DNA from: Thermoplasmata archaeon
GTDB taxonomy: Archaea > Thermoplasmatota > Thermoplasmata > Thermoplasmatales > Thermoplasmataceae
DNA: 28,318 bases
Assembly (NCBI GenBank): GCA_021826795.1
Contig: JAKAYM010000008.1
Coordinates: 1-28,318 of the forward strand
Reading direction: 5' to 3'
Shown here: piece after piece, positions 1-6,706 of the stretch
Numbering within the stretch: the stretch's first letter is position 1
Layout: the number at the start of each line of letters is the position of its first letter
Made by a program: the position numbers and the translations under genes
The notes under the pieces: generated by a model
The model's database searches: none
What the model saw: only the letters and a program-made list of their open reading frames with translations
What the model was told of the DNA's origin: nothing

Positions 1-1
1 G

Positions 2-889
2 ACAAGCTGCAAAAACATAGAAATTTATGTGAAACTGGAGTATTACAATCCCAGTTTCAGTATCAAGGATAGAATAGCAATAGGAATGATAGAGGATGCA
101 GAGCGGAAGGGCATAATCAAGAGAGGAAATTATGTAATAGCCAAGACCTCCGGCAATACAGGTACCGGTCTGGCCATAGCATGTGCCGTAAAAGGCTACA
201 GGTTTTTGGCAGTGATGTCTGCCGGGAACACAGTTGAAAAGGCGCAGATGTTAAAGGCATTGGGAGCTGAGGTAGTAATAGTACCGCAACAGCCTGGCGA
301 GGAACCCAATACTGTATCCAGGAAGGACAATGAAGCAGTTGAAAGGAAAACTGAGGAACTTACTGAAAAGCTACATGCATACCGGCCCAATCAGTACATA
401 AATCCTGTAAATTATCTGGTACATGAGTATACAACCGGGAATGAAATTATCAGCCAGACAGACGGAAACATAGATGCCTTTGTGGCATATGTTGGTACTG
501 GGGGAACCTTTGTTGGAATATCCAGTGCATTAAAAAAATTCAGGAATGATATTAAATGCTATCCTGTTGAGCCCGAATCCGCACAGTTCCTGGCAGGGAA
601 GCCAGTTATAACAACCAGACACAAAATACAGGGCGGTGGGCATGCCATAAAACCGCCGTACTGGGATGAATCCCTTGTTGATGGCTATCTCAGTGTCTCA
701 GATGAGGAGGCCATATTTGCTGCAAGGCACATGGCTGCTACAGAGGGCATATTTACAGGTTATTCCAGTGGGGCGAATGTAGCCGCTGCAATGCAACTTG
801 ATGAGACAATGAAGAGGGGTTCCATCGTGGTAACCGTTCTGCCTGATTCAGGTTTAAAATATCTTTCATCAGACCTGTATAAATATTAA
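2..889 (+). CDS. Cysteine synthase-family PLP enzyme, 5' end outside the window
   Basis: This is a fold-type II PLP enzyme of the cysteine synthase / cystathionine beta-synthase family; members make or exchange the beta substituent of serine or O-acetylserine. The frame is open to the left edge and reads IYVKLEYYNPSFSIKDR across the GTG at 29, so that GTG is internal and the true start lies upstream. Counting that GTG as residue 1, the PLP lysine is K13 in SIKDR, the substrate loop is TSGNTG (40-45), the phosphate loop is GTGGT (156-160), and SSGAN (246-250) and PDSG (272-275) close the active site. The segment VPQQPGEEPNTVSRKD and the IQGGG motif fit a less studied subgroup rather than classical CysK, so the exact substrate is open. 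Its stop overlaps the stop of the convergent gene by four bases. Confidence 0.85.
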   Translation, partial: TSCKNIEIYVKLEYYNPSFSIKDRIAIGMIEDAERKGIIKRGNYVIAKTSGNTGTGLAIACAVKGYRFLAVMSAGNTVEKAQMLKALGAEVVIVPQQPGEEPNTVSRKDNEAVERKTEELTEKLHAYRPNQYINPVNYLVHEYTTGNEIISQTDGNIDAFVAYVGTGGTFVGISSALKKFRNDIKCYPVEPESAQFLAGKPVITTRHKIQGGGHAIKPPYWDESLVDGYLSVSDEEAIFAARHMAATEGIFTGYSSGANVAAAMQLDETMKRGSIVVTVLPDSGLKYLSSDLYKY

Positions 890-2286
890 TTTTGAGATGG
901 GTGAAAATCCATATCAGTGATTTTCCTGAATATTTGTTCTCCCTTTTCCGGGGTGAGCTGATATAACATATGGAAAAATAAGGTTTTTTTATCGGCGCTA
1001 TTTCTCACCAGATTTGCTAGGTAATCTGCGGTTTTTTCTTCTGGGTTTATGGCCATTTCCCGGGATTCATTATCAGGTGTAAGACTTTCGTGTATTGATT
1101 TCAAATCCTCAAGAAATTCATCTGCAACCTCCACATGTACTGGACATATATTCAGATGAATTGTTGAAGGAAATCCAAGATTCTTATTGGACGGCTGTAC
1201 CTGTGGGTACCACCCGTGTTCTATCATTTTAGCACCGGTCTGGAATATGCTGTTATTATCATCCTGGAATGCAAATATTGTTGCGTCAGGTTTTCCGGTT
1301 ATTCTGTATCCTATTTCCTCTATTCCATTTCTAATAGTCTGATATGCATTAAGAGTCTTTTTTGCAAGATCTGCGTACCCATCGTAACCGAGATAATTGA
1401 GTATCGCCCATGTACCTGCAAGTGGACCCGCCGATTTGGTTGCCTGGATCCCAGCATTTGACATTGGATAACCGGGCCAGCGTGCGTTAACATATATCTG
1501 ATGGCGCCTGTATGAACTGTTATTATACATGATAACAGAGGATCCCTTGGGAGTGAAACCGTATTTATGCAAATCCACTGAGATTGATATAACGCCGGGT
1601 AATTTGAAATCATAGTCAGGTAAATCTATTCCGTTTCTCTTCAGAAAGGGTAGTATCATGCCACCCACGCAGGCATCCACATGAAGCCAGAGATTATGCT
1701 GGAGTGCAAGATCAGACAGTTTGTTTATGGGGTCAATAGTTCCGTATGGAAATGATGGTGCCGAACCTACAATCATGGCAGTATTTTCATTTATTTTTTT
1801 TTCCATGGCATCTATATCAGCACGGTAATACGGATCAACATTTACCCTTATTTCTTTCAGTCCGAGATATTCACACGCCTTGCTGAATGAGGGATGTGCT
1901 GTTACCGGAAGAACAACCTCGGGGGTGCCTTTATGGTTCTCCAGAAAAGTATCACGTGCGGCTTTCATGGCAAGAATGATACTCTCCGTGCCTCCTGTGG
2001 TAAAACTTCCTGAAACATTATCCGTCCCGTGAAGCAGTGAACCCATCATTGCAACGACGTCATTCTCGAGCTTTAATGTACTGGGAAAGGCATGGTAATC
2101 CATCCCATTCCTGTTGGAAAATTTTAAGAATATATCCTGAAAACTGTCTAATTCCTTTATGCCTGGATCGTAAAAATATGTAAAAAGCCTGCCCCTGCTA
2201 TTTTTAATATCAGTTTTCCCATATGAATCGAGTAGTTCATGTATTTTTTGTGTGTCTATTCCTTTCTGTGGAAATTCCTTTAACAT
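886..2286 (-). CDS. Group II PLP decarboxylase/lyase, sphingosine-1-phosphate lyase-like
   Basis: This is a 466-residue fold-type I PLP enzyme. Recognisable motifs are TGGTES (97-102), TAHPSF (129-134), HVDACVGG (202-209) and SVDLHKYGFTPKGSS (236-250), with K241 as the PLP lysine. The run from LHVDACVGG through DLHKYGFTPKGSSVIMY and the following RWPGYP matches sphingosine-1-phosphate lyases better than archaeal MfnA or aspartate/tyrosine decarboxylases. There is no N-terminal membrane segment, as in the bacterial soluble lyases. It lies 20 bp after the aspartate-racemase-like gene on the same strand, so the two are probably co-transcribed. Archaea lack known sphingolipids, so the physiological substrate is unknown; an amino acid decarboxylase or a phosphoethanolamine-releasing aldolase are both possible. 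Family call is firm, substrate is not. Confidence 0.82.
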   Translation of the reverse strand: MLKEFPQKGIDTQKIHELLDSYGKTDIKNSRGRLFTYFYDPGIKELDSFQDIFLKFSNRNGMDYHAFPSTLKLENDVVAMMGSLLHGTDNVSGSFTTGGTESIILAMKAARDTFLENHKGTPEVVLPVTAHPSFSKACEYLGLKEIRVNVDPYYRADIDAMEKKINENTAMIVGSAPSFPYGTIDPINKLSDLALQHNLWLHVDACVGGMILPFLKRNGIDLPDYDFKLPGVISISVDLHKYGFTPKGSSVIMYNNSSYRRHQIYVNARWPGYPMSNAGIQATKSAGPLAGTWAILNYLGYDGYADLAKKTLNAYQTIRNGIEEIGYRITGKPDATIFAFQDDNNSIFQTGAKMIEHGWYPQVQPSNKNLGFPSTIHLNICPVHVEVADEFLEDLKSIHESLTPDNESREMAINPEEKTADYLANLVRNSADKKTLFFHMLYQLTPEKGEQIFRKITDMDFHPSQN

Positions 2287-2306
2287 AATGTAATATTTTC
2301 TGATAC

Positions 2307-3014
2307 TTAAAAAAGCTTTCCCGCTTTACCTGTACTTTTAACCTTTTTTCCATCAGCAGTGATCAGTCTTTCAGCAAGTAAACGATCAGAATCAATCAAT
2401 GGCAAGGATGTGTCATTAGCATCAAGAATTACTGGGATCTCAGTGCATGCCATTATAAGTGAGTCAACGCCGGCATTTTCAAGTTCCCGTATAACAGGTA
2501 ACAGAAATGATTTTCCCCTTAAAATATTTCCCAGTTTTACCTCCTGTACGGCCTTCATAACATTATCCTCATTTTCAGGTATAACAGTATCTATAGCTGC
2601 GTTTCTGAGATCTCTGATATACAGGCCGGATTCAATTGTAGCAGTCGTAGCAAGGATTCCGGGTTTTTCATAACCTGATTCCAGAATTGCTGCCACGGTT
2701 AGATCAATCATATTAAGCACATCTATCCTGCGATGGAACTGATCAAACCATATATGAACTGTATTACATGGAATTCCTACTGTTTCTATGCCGTTTTTTT
2801 CCATAAAATCAATACCGGCATTGATGGCATTAACCGGGCTTGCACCGTTATGAAAATATGCGTCGATGCGATTGGGTATTTCTGGATCATTATAAAGAAT
2901 GTATCTAACGTGATCCTGATCTTTTTCTGCCTCAGTCAGGTCGGTTAGACGGTCCAGGAACTGATTTGTAGCCTTTGGTCCCATACCACCTATGATTCCA
3001 ACTTTTATAACCAT
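2307..3014 (-). CDS. Aspartate/glutamate racemase family protein
   Basis: This is a PLP-independent racemase of the Asp/Glu/hydantoin racemase superfamily, expected to interconvert L- and D-aspartate or a related acid in the cytoplasm. The protein from the chosen start reads MVIKVGIIGGMGP, the family's usual N-terminus; an in-frame ATG at 3029 would add five residues that the family does not have. The two catalytic cysteines are both present, in GIPCNT and MACTEIP (C83 and C190 from this start), about the usual 107 residues apart, and the length (235 aa) is normal. A TATA-like stretch at 3035-3047 is placed about 26 bp before the 3014 start, which supports a leaderless transcript. It is followed after 20 bp by the PLP lyase/decarboxylase gene, which hints at D- or L-amino acid turnover; that link is inference. 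Confidence 0.85.
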   Translation of the reverse strand: MVIKVGIIGGMGPKATNQFLDRLTDLTEAEKDQDHVRYILYNDPEIPNRIDAYFHNGASPVNAINAGIDFMEKNGIETVGIPCNTVHIWFDQFHRRIDVLNMIDLTVAAILESGYEKPGILATTATIESGLYIRDLRNAAIDTVIPENEDNVMKAVQEVKLGNILRGKSFLLPVIRELENAGVDSLIMACTEIPVILDANDTSLPLIDSDRLLAERLITADGKKVKSTGKAGKLF

Positions 3015-3034
3015 ACTCTCTATATACATGAAAT

Positions 3035-3047
3035 ATAATTTAATATT
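3035..3047 (-). promoter_or_regulatory. TATA-like box before the racemase gene
   Basis: On the minus strand this AT-only stretch reads AATATTAAATTAT, centred about 26 bp before the ATG at 3014. That distance is what an archaeal TATA box needs for a leaderless transcript starting at that codon. It is much too close to suit the alternative ATG at 3029. Confidence 0.4.
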
Positions 3048-3085
3048 TGTTAATGATTTTATCGAAATAAATTATAATTGATATA

Positions 3086-4384
3086 TCACCAATCGGCATT
3101 TTCCACAGGTATACCCATGCCAGTCTCCATTCCCAGTATATACCATGTTACTGCCCCAGCCGAACCTATAACCCAAACAAATATGTTGAATAACATATAT
3201 TGATTTAGTGTATATGTGTATGTAATATATATTGTGGGTATATAAAGACCGATTCCAAGGAAACGCACAAGTGCTGTTAGCGTTCCTCTGGATTTTGTTG
3301 CCCATACCTCCGATTTCAGTGTATCCTCAGCAAGGTATCCCAGCTGAACAAAGGCATTCAGTGCTATAACCAGAACCCAGAATATTGTAAGGTATTTAGA
3401 CCAGGTCCCTATGGTTTCGTATGTTATCAGGGTGAGAATCAGTGCACCCACATTTCCATATAGCAGCATCGACTTTCTGCTTATTCTTTCCCCGAAAAGT
3501 CCAATAAAACCGACCACAAATGCCGCTACACTGGACACAAGGAGAATTAAATCGGTTAAATTTGGAAATATAATAGGACCAAGCTCATATGCTATGAGGC
3601 CAAAGCCTGTTGTACCGGCAAAGGCGGTGGTCAGTGTTGCAAAGAACTTAAGCCAGAAATGGTTTGTTTTATCAAGTTTTTCCATTTCTGATTTCTTTGA
3701 AACTTTTTCAATGCTCTCGGAAAATCTATCTTCCCCATAATATTTTATTGCATCGTCCTTAGCCTGCTTAGATTTCCCCTTACTGGCGAGCCACAAAAAG
3801 CTTTCAGGAAGATAGCGCCTTGACGCTATTAAAACAACAAGTACTATAACAATGGTTCCTGCAATCATAAGTCTCTGAAATAATACTGAACTGTATGCGG
3901 TTGAGAATGCCACTCCTGCCAATACTAGCCCACCAAGAGGTATGAAATTAAGTTCTAAAAGCATGGTTGAACTTCTATGCTGTCTGGGCATAATCTCCTG
4001 AGACAGTGCCATAATAGTGTTCATTTCACCACCTGATGCAAAAAGTAAGATAGCCAGAAATATCAAAATTAGATAAAATGAGTAACTCAGCGTTATTCCT
4101 ATAGCGCCGAAACCATACATTGCCATGGTGATATAAAACACATCCTTTCTTCCTATTCTATCGGATACAGGTCCAGCAACTGCAATTCCTAGAATGAGCC
4201 ATATTGGAGACCATGATAGCAGTATAGCAGTATAATCCGGGGGAATGGACACCCATGTTGTTGCTATTGAAGCCATCCCGAATATATATGATTCAAGAAA
4301 CATACCCATGGAAAAGGAAATAAATGCCCATGTATCAGTCGATGTCCATCTAAAAGCAGGAAGTGTGCCTTTTGCAGTATTCAT
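3086..4384 (-). CDS. MFS transporter, sugar/acid porter type
   Basis: This is a 432-residue polytopic membrane protein with about 12 hydrophobic segments. The MFS motif A is clear at residues 71-80 (GPVSDRIGRK), between segments 2 and 3. A hydrophilic central loop of about 45 residues around 195-240 separates the two six-helix halves. The overall pattern fits sugar and organic-acid porters of the MFS. It is transcribed divergently from the split acid-sugar kinase, and the two share a 237-bp promoter region. A role in acid-sugar (for example threonate or erythronate) uptake is therefore a reasonable guess, but substrate cannot be read from the sequence. The racemase gene follows 71 bp downstream and has its own TATA-like box. 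Confidence 0.85.
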   Translation of the reverse strand: MNTAKGTLPAFRWTSTDTWAFISFSMGMFLESYIFGMASIATTWVSIPPDYTAILLSWSPIWLILGIAVAGPVSDRIGRKDVFYITMAMYGFGAIGITLSYSFYLILIFLAILLFASGGEMNTIMALSQEIMPRQHRSSTMLLELNFIPLGGLVLAGVAFSTAYSSVLFQRLMIAGTIVIVLVVLIASRRYLPESFLWLASKGKSKQAKDDAIKYYGEDRFSESIEKVSKKSEMEKLDKTNHFWLKFFATLTTAFAGTTGFGLIAYELGPIIFPNLTDLILLVSSVAAFVVGFIGLFGERISRKSMLLYGNVGALILTLITYETIGTWSKYLTIFWVLVIALNAFVQLGYLAEDTLKSEVWATKSRGTLTALVRFLGIGLYIPTIYITYTYTLNQYMLFNIFVWVIGSAGAVTWYILGMETGMGIPVENADW

Positions 4385-4385
4385 T

Positions 4386-4415
4386 ATTAATGATTACCAT
4401 TAATGTGTATATAAA
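4386..4415 (-). promoter_or_regulatory. TATA box and start-proximal dyad of the MFS gene
   Basis: A TATA-like GTATATAAAT at 4407-4415 (plus-strand reading) is centred about 27 bp before the ATG at 4384, as in leaderless archaeal genes. Between it and the start codon is an inverted repeat with 7-bp perfect arms, ATTAATG at 4386-4392 and CATTAAT at 4398-4404, separated by 5 bp. A repressor bound there would block initiation. The arms are AT-rich, so chance occurrence is possible. Confidence 0.4.
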
Positions 4416-4516
4416 TTTAGGTGCTATTTTTTCGAATTTTTGCTGCATAAAGTCACGTCTAGAAGTGTGATTTAACAATCATTTATAATATAATAGTGTT
4501 ACCTCTCCACCTAACG

Positions 4517-4531
4517 TATGGAGCTTCCATA
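4517..4531. repeat. Inverted repeat TATGGA-GCT-TCCATA in the divergent promoter region
   Basis: Six-bp perfect arms flank a 3-bp centre, midway between the divergent MFS transporter and acid-sugar kinase genes. It is one of the few GC-containing stretches of this AT-rich gap. It could be an operator for a local regulator that controls both directions. No regulator gene lies adjacent, and dyads of this size also arise by chance. Confidence 0.3.
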
Positions 4532-4580
4532 TTTCCAGGTTAAATGTATATCAATTAAATATTCACCAATTTAGGCTTTT

Positions 4581-4595
4581 TTTATAAAAAATATT
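4581..4595 (+). promoter_or_regulatory. TATA-like box of the split kinase genes
   Basis: TTTATAAAAAATATT lies about 27-40 bp before the ATG at 4622, which would place transcription start within about ten bases of that codon. Confidence 0.4.
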
Positions 4596-4621
4596 ATTAT
4601 ACCGGTTCTGATCATAATTTT

Positions 4622-5149
4622 ATGGGATATATAATTATTTCTGATGATTTGAGCGGTGCTGCTGGAATGGCTTCAATGCTTGGTTCAGGGATACCGGTGA
4701 TCCCTTTTAAAAATATTGGAAATACGCCCGTACAGGAATATAAAATAATATCAATTGATCTGGAAACGAGAAATATTACGGGTATCATTGGAAAACTGGA
4801 AATTGTGAGGAAAAAATTTCGGGAATACAGCATATTAACCAGAATAGATACACTTTTACGTGGAAGCACGAAGGAATTTATTGAGTTCATTTCCACATAT
4901 AATGATATTGCCCTGACTGATACCGTTCCCGATTACGGGAGATACACTTTTAATAATCACACCATTTACCGGGAGAGCAGGCATAATCTGAATTACTCTG
5001 TACCGGAGGTAGCGAGAAATAGAACATTTATCTTTGATTCGAGAACCTACGATGATCTAAAAAGTATTGCAAAATATTGCATCTCCACCAATTTAATTCC
5101 GGTAGACCCTGGACCACTTATATCAATATATCTGGAGATGATTCAGTGA
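4622..5149 (+). CDS. DUF1537 four-carbon acid sugar kinase, N-terminal (sugar-binding) domain as a separate protein
   Basis: This 175-residue protein corresponds to the sugar-binding half of DUF1537 kinases, which phosphorylate C4 acid sugars such as threonate or erythronate. The N-terminus IIISDDLSGAAG (D8, D9) matches the family's ADDLTGA, and RIDTLLRGS (74-82) matches its KIDSTLRGN substrate motif. It stops at TGA 5147-5149 just after VDPGPL, where the two domains of a normal kinase meet. The nucleotide-binding half follows in another frame, starting at a GTG that overlaps this stop (GTGA). Canonical one-chain enzymes are about 420-470 residues; here the two pieces total about 306. A frameshifted pseudogene is the alternative, but the junction looks like deliberate translational coupling. 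The pdxA2-like gene downstream fits an acid-sugar pathway. Confidence 0.8.
   Translation: MGYIIISDDLSGAAGMASMLGSGIPVIPFKNIGNTPVQEYKIISIDLETRNITGIIGKLEIVRKKFREYSILTRIDTLLRGSTKEFIEFISTYNDIALTDTVPDYGRYTFNNHTIYRESRHNLNYSVPEVARNRTFIFDSRTYDDLKSIAKYCISTNLIPVDPGPLISIYLEMIQ
5134..5149 (+). promoter_or_regulatory. Strong ribosome binding site and GTGA stop/start overlap at the kinase split
   Basis: GGAGATGATT at 5134-5143 matches 8 of 10 bases of GGAGGTGATC, the sequence complementary to the archaeal 16S 3' end. Its GGAG core ends 8 nt before GTG 5146-5148, which overlaps the TGA stop 5147-5149. This decides the start of the second kinase gene and argues that the second reading frame is translated by coupling with the first. 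Confidence 0.6.
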
Positions 5150-5541
5150 TATCCATAATAGTTGGGAGCATAACAGAAATTACGGGAAAACAGATAGCAT
5201 CTCTAAATCATAAAATAAAAAGCTGTGAAAATTTATATAATGATGTGAAGCTTTATTACCTTGGCGAAAGTAATTTCAATTGTCTCACAAACAGAAAATT
5301 CTTACATAATTTAATCCAATCAGATGTTTTTATTATAAGTGGCGGTGAAACTGCATATTCATTACTTGAGTCGTCAGAATTCGAGTTCCTTTTAAGTGGA
5401 AATCAGATAATGCCATTGATTTCCACGGGAATTATCAGAGGTGGGTTGTTTAACGGGAAAAATTATATTATTAAAGGGGGAAGTATCGGGAATATTGATA
5501 TATATGAAACAATAATAAGATATGCCCGGTACAATTTATAA
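5146..5541 (+). CDS. DUF1537 four-carbon acid sugar kinase, C-terminal (nucleotide-binding) domain as a separate protein
   Basis: Starting at the GTG that overlaps the upstream stop, this 131-residue protein begins MISIIVGSITEITGKQ, which matches the start of the nucleotide-binding domain of DUF1537 kinases (GSxSxxTxxQ). ISGGETAY corresponds to the family's SGGDTA loop, and IIKGGSIGN to its TKSGGFG phosphate-binding motif near the C-terminus. An upstream in-frame ATG at 5077 exists, but its extra residues have no family match and lie inside the first gene. The protein presumably pairs with the N-terminal domain protein to form a two-subunit kinase that hands its product to the PdxA2-like dehydrogenase 50 bp downstream. 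The domain is slightly shorter than usual, and whether the pair is active is inference. Confidence 0.75.
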   Translation: MISIIVGSITEITGKQIASLNHKIKSCENLYNDVKLYYLGESNFNCLTNRKFLHNLIQSDVFIISGGETAYSLLESSEFEFLLSGNQIMPLISTGIIRGGLFNGKNYIIKGGSIGNIDIYETIIRYARYNL

Positions 5542-5562
5542 TTGTAATAATGAAACTTTTAA

Positions 5563-5573
5563 TTATTTATACA
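5563..5573 (+). promoter_or_regulatory. TATA-like box before the pdxA2-like gene
   Basis: TTATTTATAC is centred about 23-25 bp before the ATG at 5592, suggesting the dehydrogenase gene also has its own leaderless promoter in addition to any read-through from the kinase genes. Confidence 0.4.
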
Positions 5574-5591
5574 TGATAAAAATTACTATCC

Positions 5592-6557
5592 ATGCTCAAT
5601 ATAGGAATTACTCTAGGAGACCCTGCAGGAATTGGACCAGAAATTGTTGCAAAATCGATCAATTCATTTAAGAACAGAAATTTTAAGATTACACTCTTCG
5701 GTGACAGAGATAATTTCAATGATACATTAAGCCAGTGCAAACTGACAATGAACGGCATCAAAAATATAGATTTTATAAACACAGGTACAGGAGAAAAAAT
5801 ATATCAGGGAAAGATAACTGCACAGTCAGGCAAGGTAGCCTATGACAGTATTCGGGGCGCCGTGGAATTTGCCATTGCAGGAAGGATTGATGCCATTGCA
5901 ACCGCCCCAATAAACAAGGAGGCTATTATAAAAGCCGGCTCACAATATATAGATCATACATCAATGTTGAAAGCCCTTACAAATTCTAAATTTATTACAA
6001 CACTTTTTGAGGTAAAAAAACTAAGAATTACCTTTTTATCGAAGCATGTATCACTGTCGGATGCGGTGAAGTTGGTAAAAAAGGATGGTATTTACAGTGC
6101 GATTGTGGATACCTATCGTAGTATGAAACTTCTGGGTTTTCCTGATCCGGAGATCGCCGTTGCCGCCCTAAATCCCCACGCCGGAGAATCGGGAATGTTC
6201 GGGCATGAAGAAATAGATGAGATCGTTCCTGCTGTGGAAATGGCAACAGAAACAATGAAAGTTTATGGACCTGTCCCAGCTGATTCAGTATTTTATCAGG
6301 CGTCCAATGGCAAATATGATGTTGTTTTATCCCTCTACCATGATCAGGGGCATATAGCGGCAAAGACATATGATTTTAAGAATACAGTAAGCATGAACAT
6401 AGGGCTTCCATTTCTGAGGACTTCTGTGGACCACGGAACTGCCTTTGATATAGCCGGAAAAAATATGGCCGATTATGTGAGCATGAAAGCTGCTATTATA
6501 ACAGCTTCCAAATATGCAACCGGATACAAAAAAAGATTTAAAATATTGAAATTTTAA
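5592..6557 (+). CDS. PdxA-family dehydrogenase, probably PdxA2 type (4-phospho-threonate/erythronate)
   Basis: This 321-residue protein belongs to the PdxA family, NAD-dependent, metal-requiring oxidative decarboxylases. The N-terminus ITLGDPAGIGPEI is diagnostic. The three metal-binding histidines are H152 (SKHVSL), H196 (NPHAGE) and H250 (YHDQG), and the C-terminal signature GLPFLRTSVDHGTAFDIAG (271-289) is complete. Paralogues called PdxA2, encoded next to DUF1537 kinases, oxidise and decarboxylate 4-phospho-D-threonate or its epimers to dihydroxyacetone phosphate instead of making pyridoxine. Because it sits 50 bp after the split DUF1537 kinase, that catabolic role is favoured over vitamin B6 synthesis. 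Family identity is firm; the choice of substrate is from context. Confidence 0.88.
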   Translation: MLNIGITLGDPAGIGPEIVAKSINSFKNRNFKITLFGDRDNFNDTLSQCKLTMNGIKNIDFINTGTGEKIYQGKITAQSGKVAYDSIRGAVEFAIAGRIDAIATAPINKEAIIKAGSQYIDHTSMLKALTNSKFITTLFEVKKLRITFLSKHVSLSDAVKLVKKDGIYSAIVDTYRSMKLLGFPDPEIAVAALNPHAGESGMFGHEEIDEIVPAVEMATETMKVYGPVPADSVFYQASNGKYDVVLSLYHDQGHIAAKTYDFKNTVSMNIGLPFLRTSVDHGTAFDIAGKNMADYVSMKAAIITASKYATGYKKRFKILKF

Positions 6558-6590
6558 GAATTTATATTTCTTTAGACTTCTAACTGGCTT

Positions 6591-6684
6591 ACTATATAGT
6601 TTATGAGTAAATTGTTGTGAATGATAACTATTAAATACTCAACTATAATTATGGCATATAAATTGCTATACATATAGTGTATAG
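6591..6684 (+). promoter_or_regulatory. Promoter and dyads before the DHA2-type MFS gene
   Basis: The gap holds a perfect 10-bp palindrome ACTATATAGT (6591-6600), a TATA-like CATATAAATT (6655-6664), and an inverted repeat CTATAC-N7-GTATAG (6666-6684) just before the predicted transcript start. The coding start is placed at ATG 6707 because an SD-like AAGGT (6696-6700) precedes it. The second dyad is well placed to act as an operator, but AT-rich dyads of this length are common by chance. Confidence 0.35.
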
Positions 6685-6706
6685 TTATGAAATAAAAGGT
6701 AATAAA

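Noticed and set aside
5077..5145. Longer start (ATG 5077) for the second DUF1537 gene
   Set aside because: The extra residues (MHLHQFNSGRPWTTYINISG) have no family match and arise from the first gene's sequence in another frame; the GTG at 5146 has a strong ribosome binding site and starts at the domain boundary.
6597..6609. Thirteen-base sequence TAGTTTATGAGTA shared with 10963-10975
   Set aside because: In 28 kb of AT-rich sequence many 13-base matches are expected by chance; only the second copy is part of a complete dyad.
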